Made by a program: the position numbers and the translations under genes. This document shows positions 8,019-18,600 of a stretch of 40,276 bases of DNA, in pieces. The stretch is from Myxococcaceae bacterium. Its GTDB lineage: Bacteria; Myxococcota; Myxococcia; Myxococcales; UBA5297. Location: positions 1-40,276 of the forward strand of contig JAFVYB010000061.1 of the NCBI GenBank assembly GCA_017500825.1, read 5' to 3'. Numbering within the stretch: the first letter of the stretch is position 1; the number at the start of each line of letters is the position of its first letter. Under the pieces are notes generated by a model that was not told the origin of the DNA, made no database searches, and saw nothing but the letters and a program-made list of their open reading frames with translations.

Positions 8019-9805
8019 AGCGCCTGATCGCCCAACTCGCCGCCTACCTGCGCCCCGAGGGGCGGGCCTTTGCCCTGGCCATCCTCTGCATGATCGCGCT
8101 GGCGGTGACGACCGCGCTCTACGCCTTTGTCAGCGGGCCGGCGGTGCAGTTCCTCATCAGCGGCGGCGCCGATGGGCTCGACCTCCTCTTCGACGCCTTT
8201 CCTTCGCTGCGCGACGGGCTCGACCGCGAGCGCGCCTTTGTCTTCCTGCCGTTCGCCATCGCCTTGACCGGCCTCGTCAAGGGCGCCGCCTACCTCGGCC
8301 AGTTCTATTCGATGGGCATGATCGGCCAGCGCGTGGTGCAGCGGCTCAGACGCGACTTTCTCGACCGCCTGCTCGCCCTGGACGCGCGCTTTTTTCAGGG
8401 CGCGAAGACCGGCGATTTGCTCTCGCGCTTTGGCTCGGACATCGCCCAGGTCGAGTCGGCCATCACCTTTGCCCTGGCCAGCTCGCTGCGCGACACCCTG
8501 ACGCTCCTCGTCCTGCTGGCGCTGGCATTCTTCCTCGACTGGCGCCTGGCGCTGGTGGCCTTCATCGGCGTGCCGGCGATCATCCTGCCGATCGCGAGGC
8601 TGGCCAAGAAGCTCAAGCGCCGCACGCGGCAGGGACAGGACGCGCTCGGCAACCTCGTCGGCATCGTCCAGGAGGGGCTGTGGGGGCACCGCGTGATTCA
8701 GGCCTACGACATGGCCGCCCGCGAGCTCGAACGCTTCGACGTGGAGTGCGATCGCTGCGTGCGGGCCCAGATCAAGGCCTCCAAGGCGCGCTCGCTCTTT
8801 CCGGCGGTGATGGAGATCGCCATGGTCGCGGGCCTGGCGCTGGTGCTCAGGCTGGTGGCGGGCGCGGTGCTCGAAGAGACCATCGCTCCGGAACGGCTCG
8901 TCTCGTTTCTCGCCACGCTGGCGCTGTTGCTTCAGCCGGCGCGGCAGCTGGGCAAGGTCGGCCAGGTGACGATGAGCGCGCTGGCGAGTCTGGAGCGGAT
9001 TGGCGCGGTGCTGCAGGCGCGTCCCCTGGTCGACGAACGCGCGGGCGCGTTTGACATGCCGCGTCTGGAGAAATCGCTCGCCTTTGAGTCGGTCGATTTT
9101 TCCTACGACGGCGAGCGGGCGGTGCTCGGCGGGTTCGATCTGACGGTGGCGCGCGGCGAGGTGGTGGCGCTCGTCGGCGAGAGCGGTTCGGGCAAGAGCA
9201 CGGCGGCGCTGTTGGCGATGCGCTTTCTCGACCCTGGTTCGGGAGTGGTGCGCGCCGATGGCCGCGATCTCAGGGAGGCGGGGCTTGGATCGGTGCGCGC
9301 GCAGTTTGGACTGGTGACGCAGGAGCCGCTGCTCTTCACCGGGACGATTGCCGAGAACATCGCCTACGGGCGGCCCGAGGCCTCGCGCGGGGAGATCGAG
9401 GCGGCCGCGCGCGTCGCCCAGGCGCACGAGTTCATCAGCGCGCTGGAGAAGGGCTACGACACGCCGATTGGCGAGCGCGGCGTCGGCCTGTCCGGCGGTC
9501 AAAAACAGCGCCTCTGCCTGGCCCGGGCCCTGCTCGTTCAGGCGCCGATTCTCCTTCTGGATGAAGCGACGAGCAGTCTCGACGCCGAGAGCGAACGCGA
9601 GGTGACGCGCGCGCTGGGGGAGGCGCTCAAGGGGCGCACGGCGTTCGTCATCGCCCACCGGCTGTCGACCATCCGAACGGCGGACCGCGTGGCCGTGCTC
9701 AAGGATGGGCGGGTGGTCGAGCTGGGAAGCCACGAGGCGCTGCTCTCGCGGGGGGGCGAATACGCGCGGCTCTATCGCGGACAGGACGCGCAGGCGGTTG
9801 CCTGA
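8015..9805 (+). CDS. MsbA-like ABC exporter (fused membrane and ATPase domains)
   Basis: This 596-residue half-transporter has an N-terminal six-helix ABC membrane domain (residues about 1-320) and a C-terminal nucleotide-binding domain. The ATPase has Walker A GESGSGKST (388-396), a Q-loop in LVTQEPLLF, signature LSGGQ (492-496), Walker B ILLLDE (512-517) and H-loop IAHRLST. The size and the transmembrane motif FFQGAKTGDLLSRFGSDI fit MsbA, the flippase that moves lipid A-core across the inner membrane. Its position a few kb after lpxB, next to a GT9 enzyme, supports an LPS role. Other lipid or peptide exporters of the same subfamily cannot be excluded from sequence alone, so no symbol is given. 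Confidence 0.9.
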   Translation: MKRLIAQLAAYLRPEGRAFALAILCMIALAVTTALYAFVSGPAVQFLISGGADGLDLLFDAFPSLRDGLDRERAFVFLPFAIALTGLVKGAAYLGQFYSMGMIGQRVVQRLRRDFLDRLLALDARFFQGAKTGDLLSRFGSDIAQVESAITFALASSLRDTLTLLVLLALAFFLDWRLALVAFIGVPAIILPIARLAKKLKRRTRQGQDALGNLVGIVQEGLWGHRVIQAYDMAARELERFDVECDRCVRAQIKASKARSLFPAVMEIAMVAGLALVLRLVAGAVLEETIAPERLVSFLATLALLLQPARQLGKVGQVTMSALASLERIGAVLQARPLVDERAGAFDMPRLEKSLAFESVDFSYDGERAVLGGFDLTVARGEVVALVGESGSGKSTAALLAMRFLDPGSGVVRADGRDLREAGLGSVRAQFGLVTQEPLLFTGTIAENIAYGRPEASRGEIEAAARVAQAHEFISALEKGYDTPIGERGVGLSGGQKQRLCLARALLVQAPILLLDEATSSLDAESEREVTRALGEALKGRTAFVIAHRLSTIRTADRVAVLKDGRVVELGSHEALLSRGGEYARLYRGQDAQAVA

Positions 9806-9856
9806 GCGGGGCAGGGGATTTTTGGAGCGGCGCCATCGCCGCGTGAGGACAAGTCA

Positions 9857-10711
9857 ATGGATCGCAAGGCGTTGAAGATCGCCGTTGTGGGGGCGGGCAG
9901 GATGGGAGGGGCGCTGCATCGGGCGCTGACGCGTTCGGGGTTTTCGAGCGGGCTGTCGTCGCGACCGAAGAGCGCGCAGGCCGTGGCCGCGACACACAAG
10001 GCGCTCAGCGAGGCGGCGGTGGTCTTCCTCTGTGTGCCGGACGCGCAGATCGAGGCCATCGCGCGGCAATACGCCGAGGCGTTTCACGAGGGGCAAATCG
10101 TCGCCCACTGCGCCGGGGCGCTCGACCTGTCCGTTCTCGCGGGCGCCGCTTCGCCAGGGGTGTCGCTGGGGTCGATGCATCCGCTCTGCGCCATCGCCTC
10201 GCCCGAGACCTCGTTCGTCGGTGTCCACGCCGCCATCGCCGGTGATGAATCCGCCCGCGCGCGCCTCAGGGAGCTGGCCCGCGCCATCGGCATGACGCCC
10301 TTCGAGATCGGCGAGGGAGAACGGGCGCGCTACCACGCCGCCGCCGCGCTCGCCGCCAACGGTCTGATGGCTCTGGCGGCCCAGGCTTCAGCGCTCTTCG
10401 CCGAGTGCGGTGTCGAGCCCAGGCAGGCGCTCGCCGCGCTTTTGCCGCTGATGCGTTCCTCGATCGTCGCCCTCGATCAGAAGGGGTTGCCCGGCGCTCT
10501 GACAGGCCCCATCGCCCGTGGCGACAGCCAGGTTGTCGAGCGGCACCTCAAAGCACTGGCGCGTCCTGGCGATGAAACGGCGCGCGCCACCTATCGCGAC
10601 CTCTCGCGCACCCTGCTCGACCTCTCCCGCCAGCTGGGGGCCGCCACGCCCGAGTCACTCAGGGTCATCGGCGAATTGATCCACGCGAATGGGGAGGGCG
10701 TTTCGCCGTGA
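9857..10711 (+). CDS. DUF2520 / Rossmann-like NAD(P)-binding protein
   Basis: This 284-residue cytoplasmic protein has two domains. Residues about 7-125 form a Rossmann fold starting IAVVGAGRMGGALHRAL, with VVFLCVPDAQIEAIA and IVAHCAGALDLSVL. The C-terminal helical domain, with HAAAALAANGLMALAAQASAL and LTGPIARGDSQVVERHL, matches DUF2520. The layout resembles pyrroline-5-carboxylate reductase and ketopantoate reductase relatives. The substrate is unknown. ATG 9857 follows GAGGA at 7-nt spacing. The end overlaps the GTG start of the GT9 gene by 4 nt. Confidence 0.87.
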   Translation: MDRKALKIAVVGAGRMGGALHRALTRSGFSSGLSSRPKSAQAVAATHKALSEAAVVFLCVPDAQIEAIARQYAEAFHEGQIVAHCAGALDLSVLAGAASPGVSLGSMHPLCAIASPETSFVGVHAAIAGDESARARLRELARAIGMTPFEIGEGERARYHAAAALAANGLMALAAQASALFAECGVEPRQALAALLPLMRSSIVALDQKGLPGALTGPIARGDSQVVERHLKALARPGDETARATYRDLSRTLLDLSRQLGAATPESLRVIGELIHANGEGVSP

Positions 10712-11805
10712 AGGCCTTGTTTCAAAACATCGGCCGCGCGCTTTTGCTCGCGCTCGTGCGCCTTGCCTTTCGCGCTCCGGCCGGTGGCCCGATCGACGCC
10801 TCGAAGCTGCGCAAGGTGCTCGTGATCCGCGTCGACCCCCGCGTTGGCGACGTGCTTTTGACGACGCCGCTTTTGCGCGCGCTCAAAAAAGGACTGCCTG
10901 AAGCGCGCCTCGACCTCCTTCTGGCCGCGGGCAAACAGCCGCTCGTGGAAGGCCTCGCCGATCGCCTCATCCCCTTCGCCAAGAAGGATTTTTTCCGTCA
11001 CCCGATTCGATTCTGGCGCGCGGTGCGTTCCCTCAGGCGCGAGCGCTACGACGCGGTGATCGAGGCGGCGCACTGGCACGCCTTCAGCTTCACGAGCTCC
11101 TGGCTGACACACGCCACGCGGTCGCCCATTCGCATCGGCCATGATCGCGGCGAGGCCAGGCGCTTCCTCACGCACGCGGTCGAGAAGGACGCGCTGAATG
11201 AGCGCGAGGTGCCCTCCAAGCTGGAGCTTTTGACGCCGCTCGGGATCGCGCCTGACGGCGAGGCGCTCTCGACGACGGTCGACGCCTTTGCTCCGGTCAA
11301 AGGCAAGCTCGACGAGGTGAGGGCTCTGAGTGCGGGGCGCCCGTGGGTGGCGCTCAATCCGGGCGCGCGCAAGGCCAACCGGCGCTGGGACGCGAAGGGG
11401 TTTGGGCGTCTGGCGGCGCGGATGAGTGAAGAGCTCCAGCTCTGTCCGATCGTGCTCTGGGGCCCGGGAGAGGAGGCCATCGCCGAGGCGGTCGTGGCCG
11501 CGTCCGAGGGCAGGGCGTCTCTTGCGCCCAGGACCAATCTCGCCGAGCTCGCCGCGACTTTTCGCCACAGCGCCCTCGTGGTGACGAACGACACCGGACC
11601 GATGCACCTGGCCGTGGCCAGCGGCGCGCGGGTGCTCGCGGTGCTCACCTTTGAGGACGGGCCGCGCTGGACGCCGGAAGTGGGCGAGCGCTTCGACAGC
11701 GTTCTGGTCGATGGCGTGGCCGACGTGGCCGAGGCGCGCGTGGACGAGCTGATGCGCAAGGCGGCGCGTCTTATGGCGGGCGGAGAGTCGGCGAGCGCGA
11801 TCTGA
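10708..11805 (+). CDS. Family 9 glycosyltransferase (heptosyltransferase-like)
   Basis: This 365-residue GT9 (WaaC/WaaF/RfaF-like) enzyme would transfer heptose or a related sugar onto LPS core at the inner membrane's cytoplasmic side. Motifs are VLVIRVDPRVGDVLLTTPLLRAL at the N-terminal nucleotide-fold edge, VALNPGARKANRRWDAKGF, and the C-terminal donor-site loop TNDTGPMHLAVASGARVLAVL. The start is GTG 10708, overlapping the previous stop as GTGA, with GGGGAGGG 9 nt upstream inside the DUF2520 gene. It could be any of several core heptosyltransferases or an O-antigen enzyme; sequence alone does not decide. Confidence 0.9.
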   Translation: MKALFQNIGRALLLALVRLAFRAPAGGPIDASKLRKVLVIRVDPRVGDVLLTTPLLRALKKGLPEARLDLLLAAGKQPLVEGLADRLIPFAKKDFFRHPIRFWRAVRSLRRERYDAVIEAAHWHAFSFTSSWLTHATRSPIRIGHDRGEARRFLTHAVEKDALNEREVPSKLELLTPLGIAPDGEALSTTVDAFAPVKGKLDEVRALSAGRPWVALNPGARKANRRWDAKGFGRLAARMSEELQLCPIVLWGPGEEAIAEAVVAASEGRASLAPRTNLAELAATFRHSALVVTNDTGPMHLAVASGARVLAVLTFEDGPRWTPEVGERFDSVLVDGVADVAEARVDELMRKAARLMAGGESASAI

Positions 11806-11811
11806 GCCGGA

Positions 11812-11829
11812 CAGGCGCGTCCACGCCTG
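11812..11829. terminator. Hairpin between convergent genes
   Basis: CAGGCG at 11812-11817 pairs with CGCCTG at 11824-11829 around a 6-nt loop, in the 37-nt gap between the convergent GT9 and HAD genes. It has no T-tract on either strand, so any terminator function is weak or Rho-assisted. Confidence 0.3.
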
Positions 11830-11842
11830 CCGACGCGACAAG

Positions 11843-12541
11843 TCAGCGTTTGATTGGTTTCGACGCCAAAAGCGCCCGCGCGCAGCAGCCGACGAGGTCC
11901 TCGACGCGTTCAGCGATGGCGATGGCGCCGGCGCTTTCGAGTTCGGCGCGCGTTCCCAGTCCCCAGAGGACGCCGACAAAGGGAAGCCCCGCCGATTTGG
12001 CCGCGCCGCCGTCGATGGGCGAATCGCCGACAAAGACGGCGCGCTCGATCTTCTGGCCGCCGTTGAGGGCCTCCAGGCGCGCGAGTGCCGCGTCGATGCC
12101 GTCGCGGGCGGGCTTGCGCTCGGGCACATCGCCCATGCCGATGATCACCGGGCAGAAGTCGTCGAGCTGGGCGCGGCGGCACAGCTGTCGGGCGCTGTCG
12201 CCGGGCTTGTTGGTGACGATGGCCTTGAGGCCCTGGAGCTGCCGCAGCGCCGCGTCGATGCCGGGAAACAGGCGCGTCCGCTTCATCATGTGCGTCTCGT
12301 AGAGCGCGACCCAGCGGCGGACGGCTTCGTCGAGGGTGGCGTCGTCGGGCGTCGGGCCGTCGATGGTGCCTGCCAGCGCGCGGGCCACCAGGTGGCGCGA
12401 GCCCTCGCCGATGAAGGTGTAGATGCGCGTCTCGGGCAGGGGCGCGAGGCCGAAGGAGTCGCGCACGAGGTTGGCGCACTCGGCGATGTCGCCGATGCTG
12501 TCCACGAGGGTGCCGTCGAGGTCGAAGAGATAGGCGTCCAT
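11843..12541 (-). CDS. gph: HAD phosphatase, phosphoglycolate phosphatase type
   Basis: This 232-residue HAD-superfamily hydrolase resembles phosphoglycolate phosphatase (Gph), which removes 2-phosphoglycolate formed during DNA repair and metabolism. Motif I is FDLDGT with Asp7 the nucleophile and Asp9 the acid/base. Motif II is the Thr in AIVTNKPG, motif III is the Lys in PERKPARDGI, and motif IV is VFVGDSPIDGGAAKSAG. The alpha-helical cap between motifs I and II is of Gph type. Other small phosphates may be substrates. The stop lies 91 nt after the alpha-2-macroglobulin gene in the same direction, so the two could be cotranscribed. The ribosome-binding site is weak. Confidence 0.85.
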   Translation of the reverse strand: MDAYLFDLDGTLVDSIGDIAECANLVRDSFGLAPLPETRIYTFIGEGSRHLVARALAGTIDGPTPDDATLDEAVRRWVALYETHMMKRTRLFPGIDAALRQLQGLKAIVTNKPGDSARQLCRRAQLDDFCPVIIGMGDVPERKPARDGIDAALARLEALNGGQKIERAVFVGDSPIDGGAAKSAGLPFVGVLWGLGTRAELESAGAIAIAERVEDLVGCCARALLASKPIKR

Positions 12542-12632
12542 GCTTGGTGGGTTCCCGGGTGGTGTCCGCGCCTCACGCGAGCAGGCGGGGCGGAACGGTG
12601 GAGGGTTGAGAGCTCGGCAAACGGCAGGGGAC

Positions 12633-15600
12633 TCAGGGCGCGATGGTCAGGCGGGCGCCGCTGGAGTGGGCCGTGAACTCGGGCGCGTAGACCGACTGCA
12701 GCGTCGCGGGGGAGGCGCGGAATTCGCCGGCCATGGTCGCCTTCAGCCGGTAGCGGAAGGTGAACTCGCCCGCGGGCAGGCTGTCGAAGAAGAGGTTCAG
12801 CGCGCTGTCGCGCACTTCCTGTCGGTAGGCGAGCGCGTGGTCGAAGCGGGGGCCGGAGCGCGCGTTGACGGGTTCTGTGCCTGCCGCGCGCGGATCGCGC
12901 AGGTGGACGTATTCGGCGCCGTGGCGGGCCGCGATTGTCAGGCGAACCTCGATTTCGTCGCCCACCTTCAGCGCCGCGCCTTCGTCGAGCGGTTCCAGCG
13001 CCCACTCGCCCGCGCGGATGACGCGTCGGAAGTAGTCGCGCCTGACGCTGAAGAGGTCGCCCGAGGCGGCGATGGCCAGCTCCTCGGTGGAGAAGTGCCA
13101 GGTGGCCGAGGCGAACATCAGGCCGGGCGTCTTTTGTTCGAAGGCGATGCCCGCGAGCGCTTTGGCGTCGATGGCCGTCGGTGCCAGCGCGATCTGCCGC
13201 TTCTTCGGAGCGCTTTGACGCGCCGGGTCAAAGGCGAGTTCGTGGCGTTCGTTGCCCAGCGTGACGCGCACCCGATCGACCGCTTCGAGCCGCCCTGTGG
13301 CGCGGGCGTGGTGGGCGATGGCGTAGATGGCCTCGGCCGAGGCGCGCGTCGATTTCCACTGGTTCAGCTTCCTGTTGAGGAAAAGCCACTGCACGAGGCC
13401 ATCGCGGCGCGGGTCTTTGGGAGCGATCTCGCTCAGCACGCGCAGGGCAAAGGCGTGCGACTCGATCGTGTCGCGATACCAGAGCCAGCTTTTCGCCTCC
13501 GGCTGCCAGAAGGTGCCCTCGTCGGCGGTGGTCCGGGCGGCGTCCATCACGCTGGCGAAGACGAGTTTGGCGTCCTCTTCGCGCCCCATGCGCTTGAGTG
13601 TCAGGGCGAGCTGGCCGCGGCTCATGGGCGAGAGCTCCCGGCGGTGCCTGAACGAGAAATCGAGGAGCTTCTGGCGCTTGTCGCGGCTGGGCAGGACCTC
13701 GGCGCCGCGCTGTCCGTCAAAGGCGCTGGCCACAAAGTTGAAGAAGGTCGCGAGCGCCACCTTGGACGCGTCCTTGTCTTTGGGCTGGCTCAGCCAGGCG
13801 TCGATCTCGCTCTCGTGCCACGCGGCGAGGAAGCGCCAGGCCTTGAACGCGATGTCCCGCGGGATCTCGGCGCCAAATTCGGCCATGCGCGCAAAGCCCG
13901 CGAGCACCTGCAGCGTCATGTGAACCGAAGGCCTGCCGCCGGGCCACCAGGCAAAGCCGCCGCTGTGGTGCTGCGCCTGACGCAGCTTTCGAAGCGCTTT
14001 TTCCCGCTCGTCGCGCGCCACCTCCGGGTCGAGGATCGAGAGCACCTCGTCGCCAGACGCGCCGCCCTGGGCCGCCGAGAGCCACGGCGTCTCCTCCAGC
14101 GCGATTTTGCGGTTGGGATCGTCCTCGTCGAACGGCAGCAGGCGCGTGGTCCGCTGTTTGGCGAGCTTCTGGGCCCGTTTGCCCAGAGCCGGGAAATCCC
14201 TGGCGAGGCCGGTCATGACGCTCGCCGCGACGAGCCGGCTCATGATCGACTCGACGCTCGCGTAAGGCGTCCGCCAGAGGGAGGGCAGGGCCGCGAGGGC
14301 GCCGTCGACGAGGTTGGCGTCGACCGTCACGACCAACGCTTCGCTGACGAGGCTCGCGTCGCCCTGATTCACGTCAAAGGACAGCGTCCGGCGCTCGTGG
14401 CCGCGCAACGCCGCGAAGCGCGACTGGCTCAGATGGGTGCGGCTCGGCAGGACAGGCAGGGGCCTCACTTCGCTGTCGACGAGCTTGCCGTCCGAGGTGC
14501 GCGCGCAGGCTTTGACGTCGACTTCGCCCACGCCCGGCGGGACCTGGAGCGGGAAGGTGAAGGTCTGGCTTTTGCCCTTGTCGAGCGTGAAGGCGGTCCT
14601 GGCCTGACCCGCGTCGAGCCCGTAGCGCGCGCTGATGTCGCCTCCGGTCACCGGGTCGAGAAGCGCGATCGACACTTCGCCCGTCAGCGTCCTGTCCGCG
14701 GCGCTGTCCACGGTCACGGCCAGAGCGGCGCGATCGCCCTCGCGCACAAATCTGGGCAACCTTGGTCGCGCCATGAGTTCGCGCGCGCTTTCAAAGGTGC
14801 GCTCCGCGATGCCGGCGTTCAGCTCACGCGTCAGGGCCACGGCCCACAGCCGCCAGGAGGTCAACGCGTCGGGAACGGTGAACTCGATGGTGGCGCTGCC
14901 GTCGCGGTTCATCCTAACGGCGGGGATCCAGAAGGCGGTCTCGCGAAAGTCCTCGCGCGCGCAGGCGTTGCCAGGTTCGATCGCCGCGGCCTGTTCGGTT
15001 TCCTGCGGCTCGCGGTTCACGCGCGCCCGCGCTTCCTGCTCGGGCGAGGGCGTGGCGCCCATGATCTTGGGCTGGGCCGAGTCGCTTTCGGCGATGGCGT
15101 TGGCGGCCAGGGCAAACGCGCTCTTGGCGCGCCGCGAGAATCCCGGCAGGTCCGGCCTGTAGACGCCGTGGGGGTCGATCGCGCGCAGCCTGTCGGGCCT
15201 GAAGATGGGTTTCACATTCAGAAAGCGCGGTCTGGACACGCGATCGCTGTCGAGGCGCCCGTGGCGCGTCAGCGGGAAGTCGTCGCCAAGGACGCTGACC
15301 GGTCTCGGCGCGCCGCGTCGGTTGGGCAAAAAGTCGATCGGATTGACCGGTCGATGTTCGGCGAAGGCCTCCAGACTGCGGTCGTAGGCGTAGGCGAACA
15401 TCTCGATGTCGCGCGCGTTGAGTCGTCGCCCGTCGCGGCGTGACACCTTGAGGCGGAGGCGTTCCTTGGCCCCGGGCCGCGTGCGGTCGCGGAAGCGCTC
15501 AAAGGCGATGTCGAGCGCGCGGTCGTCGTAGGGGACGTCGATGTCGACGCTGATGGAGACAGGCTGCCAGTCCATGACGGCGCTCAGGCGCACGCTGAAG

Positions 15601-18600
15601 CCGCCGCGGTCCTCCTCCGTGATGGCGATTTCGCGCAGCGCGGCGTCCTTGCCCGCCACGATCCAACGGTGCGAGACGCGCTGACCGGCGCGGAAGACTT
15701 CGAGCAAAAGCCGCTGACCCAGGCGGCCGCTGTGGACGAGGAGGCGCAGTTTTTCGCCGGGGCGGACGGTCGATTTGTCGGCGACGAGGACGGCGGGCAG
15801 CGCGAGGTCGGGCGCGGAGGAGGCCGCGATGAAGTCGATCTGGCGCTCGATGGGGCGGCCCTTGTCGTCTTCGGTCGCGTAGTGGAGGCGGTAGGCGCCG
15901 GGTTTGAGGCGGGGGATGTGGATGGCGCCGAGGCCGCGCGCGTCGTGACTGACCTGGCCGTCGGCCACGCGTTCGCCTTCGGGTTGGAGCGCGAGTGCCT
16001 GTTCCAGCGAGTAGTCGCTGTCGGCGCGCGAGCGCATGGTGTCGCCCGGCAGAGCGGATCGGGGATCGCGGTCGGGATCCTGGGGGCGCGGCAGGTCGGC
16101 GGGGGAGGGCGTCGAGGCGGGCAGCGCGAGGCGAGTCACCCAAAATCGGCCATGGCCCGGGCGCGGCGAGCCGTCGGTGGCGGTGCGCAGCGCCGAGATC
16201 TCAAAAGCCCTGCCCGCGTCGACAAACCCGGCGGGCATCCGCAATTCGGCGTCGATCGTCCGAAAGCCCAGCGCGATGTCCCGGACCGCCTCGCGCGTCT
16301 CGCCGCCCAGGTCGGTCACCTCCACCCTCACCGTGAAGCGGTAGCGCTGTTCGGGCCACGTCTTCTCCTCGGAAGGATCGGCGCGCGGCGTGAACTCGAA
16401 CTTGAAGCGCCCCTCGGCGTCGAGCGCCGCTGTCCCGGAGGCGATGATCTCGGGCGTTTGCCGCGGCGGCGGACGATAGCGGGAGCGCGGCGGCTGGAAG
16501 AACGGACGCCAGGGAGAGAACACGCGCCGAACGACACTCCAGCGCGCCTCGCCCGCGTTGATCTGGCTTCCATAGAAAGTGCGCGCCGTGCCGCTGACGC
16601 TGACGGGCTCGTTGATTTGGGCTGCCTTGCCCAGCGACTCGTCGATCGCCACCTCGAACGTCGGCCGTTTGTATTCCTCGACGCGGATCGACTGGGTGCC
16701 GAGCCAGCCGTCGCGCTTTTTGGTGTCGACGCGGGAGACGCGCAGGTGCCAGGCGCCGAGCGCGCGATCGGTCGGCAGCTCAAAGGCGCCGTGGGCCGCG
16801 CCAAAGGTGTCGCTCTTCACCTTTTTGATCGCCACGCGCCGTCCGTTCGCGTCGACGAGCGCGACCTCGATGGCGGCGCCGCGCAGCGTCGAAAAGCGCG
16901 CCCTGGCCTCTTCGTGCCGATAGGGGACGACCTTCCAATGAACGGTCTGCCCGGGCCGGTAGACGCCGCGATCCGTGTAGATGAGCGCCTTGTCGATCGG
17001 ACGGTGGCGGCGCGCCTCCAGCGCCATGGGGCCCTGGTCGCTCAGGCTGCGGATCGAGCTGAGCGATTGCGGCGTGAGGGTGTGCGTCTCGTCTTCGCCC
17101 TTGCGCGCCCGCAGGAGGTATTCGCCGAGCCTGCGTCCGTCCCGGATGTCGATTTTGACCTCGCCGGCCAGGTCGGTGCGCAGGGTGGACGTCTTGCGAA
17201 ACTCGCCCCAGCCCTTCTCGCCAAGTTCGCGCCGGTAGACCTCGACCTCGGCGTCGGCGATCGGCGCGCCTGTCCTGGCGTCGAGCACGCGCGCGATGTG
17301 CGCTTCCTTCAGCTTGTCCTCGACGATGGCCAGGTTGGAGACGACAAAGGCGTTTGCGCGAAGGTCGCTTCGCCACCAGTTGTCGCCGCGCTCGACGAAG
17401 TCCTCCTGTCTTGAGGCGAAGATGACGTAGGTGCCGGGCGTGTCGAGCGGCGGGGTGATGAAGGTGGTGTGCGTTCGAAAGTCGCCCGGATCAGTCAGGC
17501 GGACGCTCCAGTCGGCGACGGCTTTGTTCTGGGCCAGCTCGCTCAGCCGGGTGTGCCACTGCTGGCGGTCGGCGGTCTCGTCGTCAAAGGGCGGCTTGCC
17601 CGCGATCAGGTCGTCGAAATCGACCGGGACGGCGCGCAGGAAGATCTTCGAGAGGTTGGTGTGCCGCAGCTCGATCGAGCGCTGGCGCGGGCCGTCGACC
17701 GCCTTGACCGACAGCGAAAAGCGCGGGGCTGTGATGGCCGCCTCGACAGCCTGGCAGTGCGCCTGCCCCGCCGAGTCGGGGAATTGAACGCGGCCAGTGC
17801 GGGCGATCTGCAGGGCGCGGGCACGGTCGCCGGGCTGGTCGCGAATCAGCAGCTCCCGGGCGAGCGAGGCTCGGGCCATGGCCGACCAGGGTTCCTCGGA
17901 AAACCCGCCGAGTTCCTTTTCGAAGTCGGCGAGCACCAGATCGCGCTGCGCCGCGTTCAGCGCCGGAACGAGCGCCTCCATGCGCACGCGCAAAACCTCC
18001 AGCGCCGCCTCTCTTTCACCGCGCGAGAGGTGCCATCGCGCCAGATCCGAAGCGAGCACGCCGACCTTGAGCAGGGGATGGATGGCCTCTCCGGTCAGGA
18101 TTTCCGGCTCGAACAGGGCCGGGTCGGGCCGCAGCAGGTCGTCCATGTCGAGCGCGAAGGTGTTGCTCTGCTCGGCGGGGCGCCAGTTGGCCTGATCGGT
18201 GAGCGCGTCGATCCAAAGGTAGGTCAAAGCGTCGCGCGGCGAGGGGCGGATCGCCTCGGGGTAGTCGTTGCGCTCGATGACCGGCGCCAAATCCCTGAAG
18301 GGGACCACGGCGAGGGCCACGCGCAGTTCCCAGGCCTCGGCAAAGGCGTCGTTGATCGCTGCGTTGATTTCCCGGCGCGTCCAGAGCTCGATCGGCTTGT
18401 TGCCTTCGCTGACCACGCGTTCGCGGCGGTCGATGTCGCGGCTGTAGGCGCTGCGGTAGCGCATGAGCGCGTTGGCCCGGGTGAGCGCGAGCGCGGCGCG
18501 CCAGGTGGTCGACCGCGGTGGGTCGATGTCCAACAGCCGTGTGACCGCCCGCTCGTAGCCATGTGAACTCACGAGGAGCGACACCTCCCGGGTGAGCGCG

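Noticed and set aside
12540..15443. 967-residue plus-strand open frame opposite the alpha-2-macroglobulin gene
   Set aside because: The coding strand is clearly the minus one, with a signal peptide and family motifs. The antisense frame reflects codon bias.
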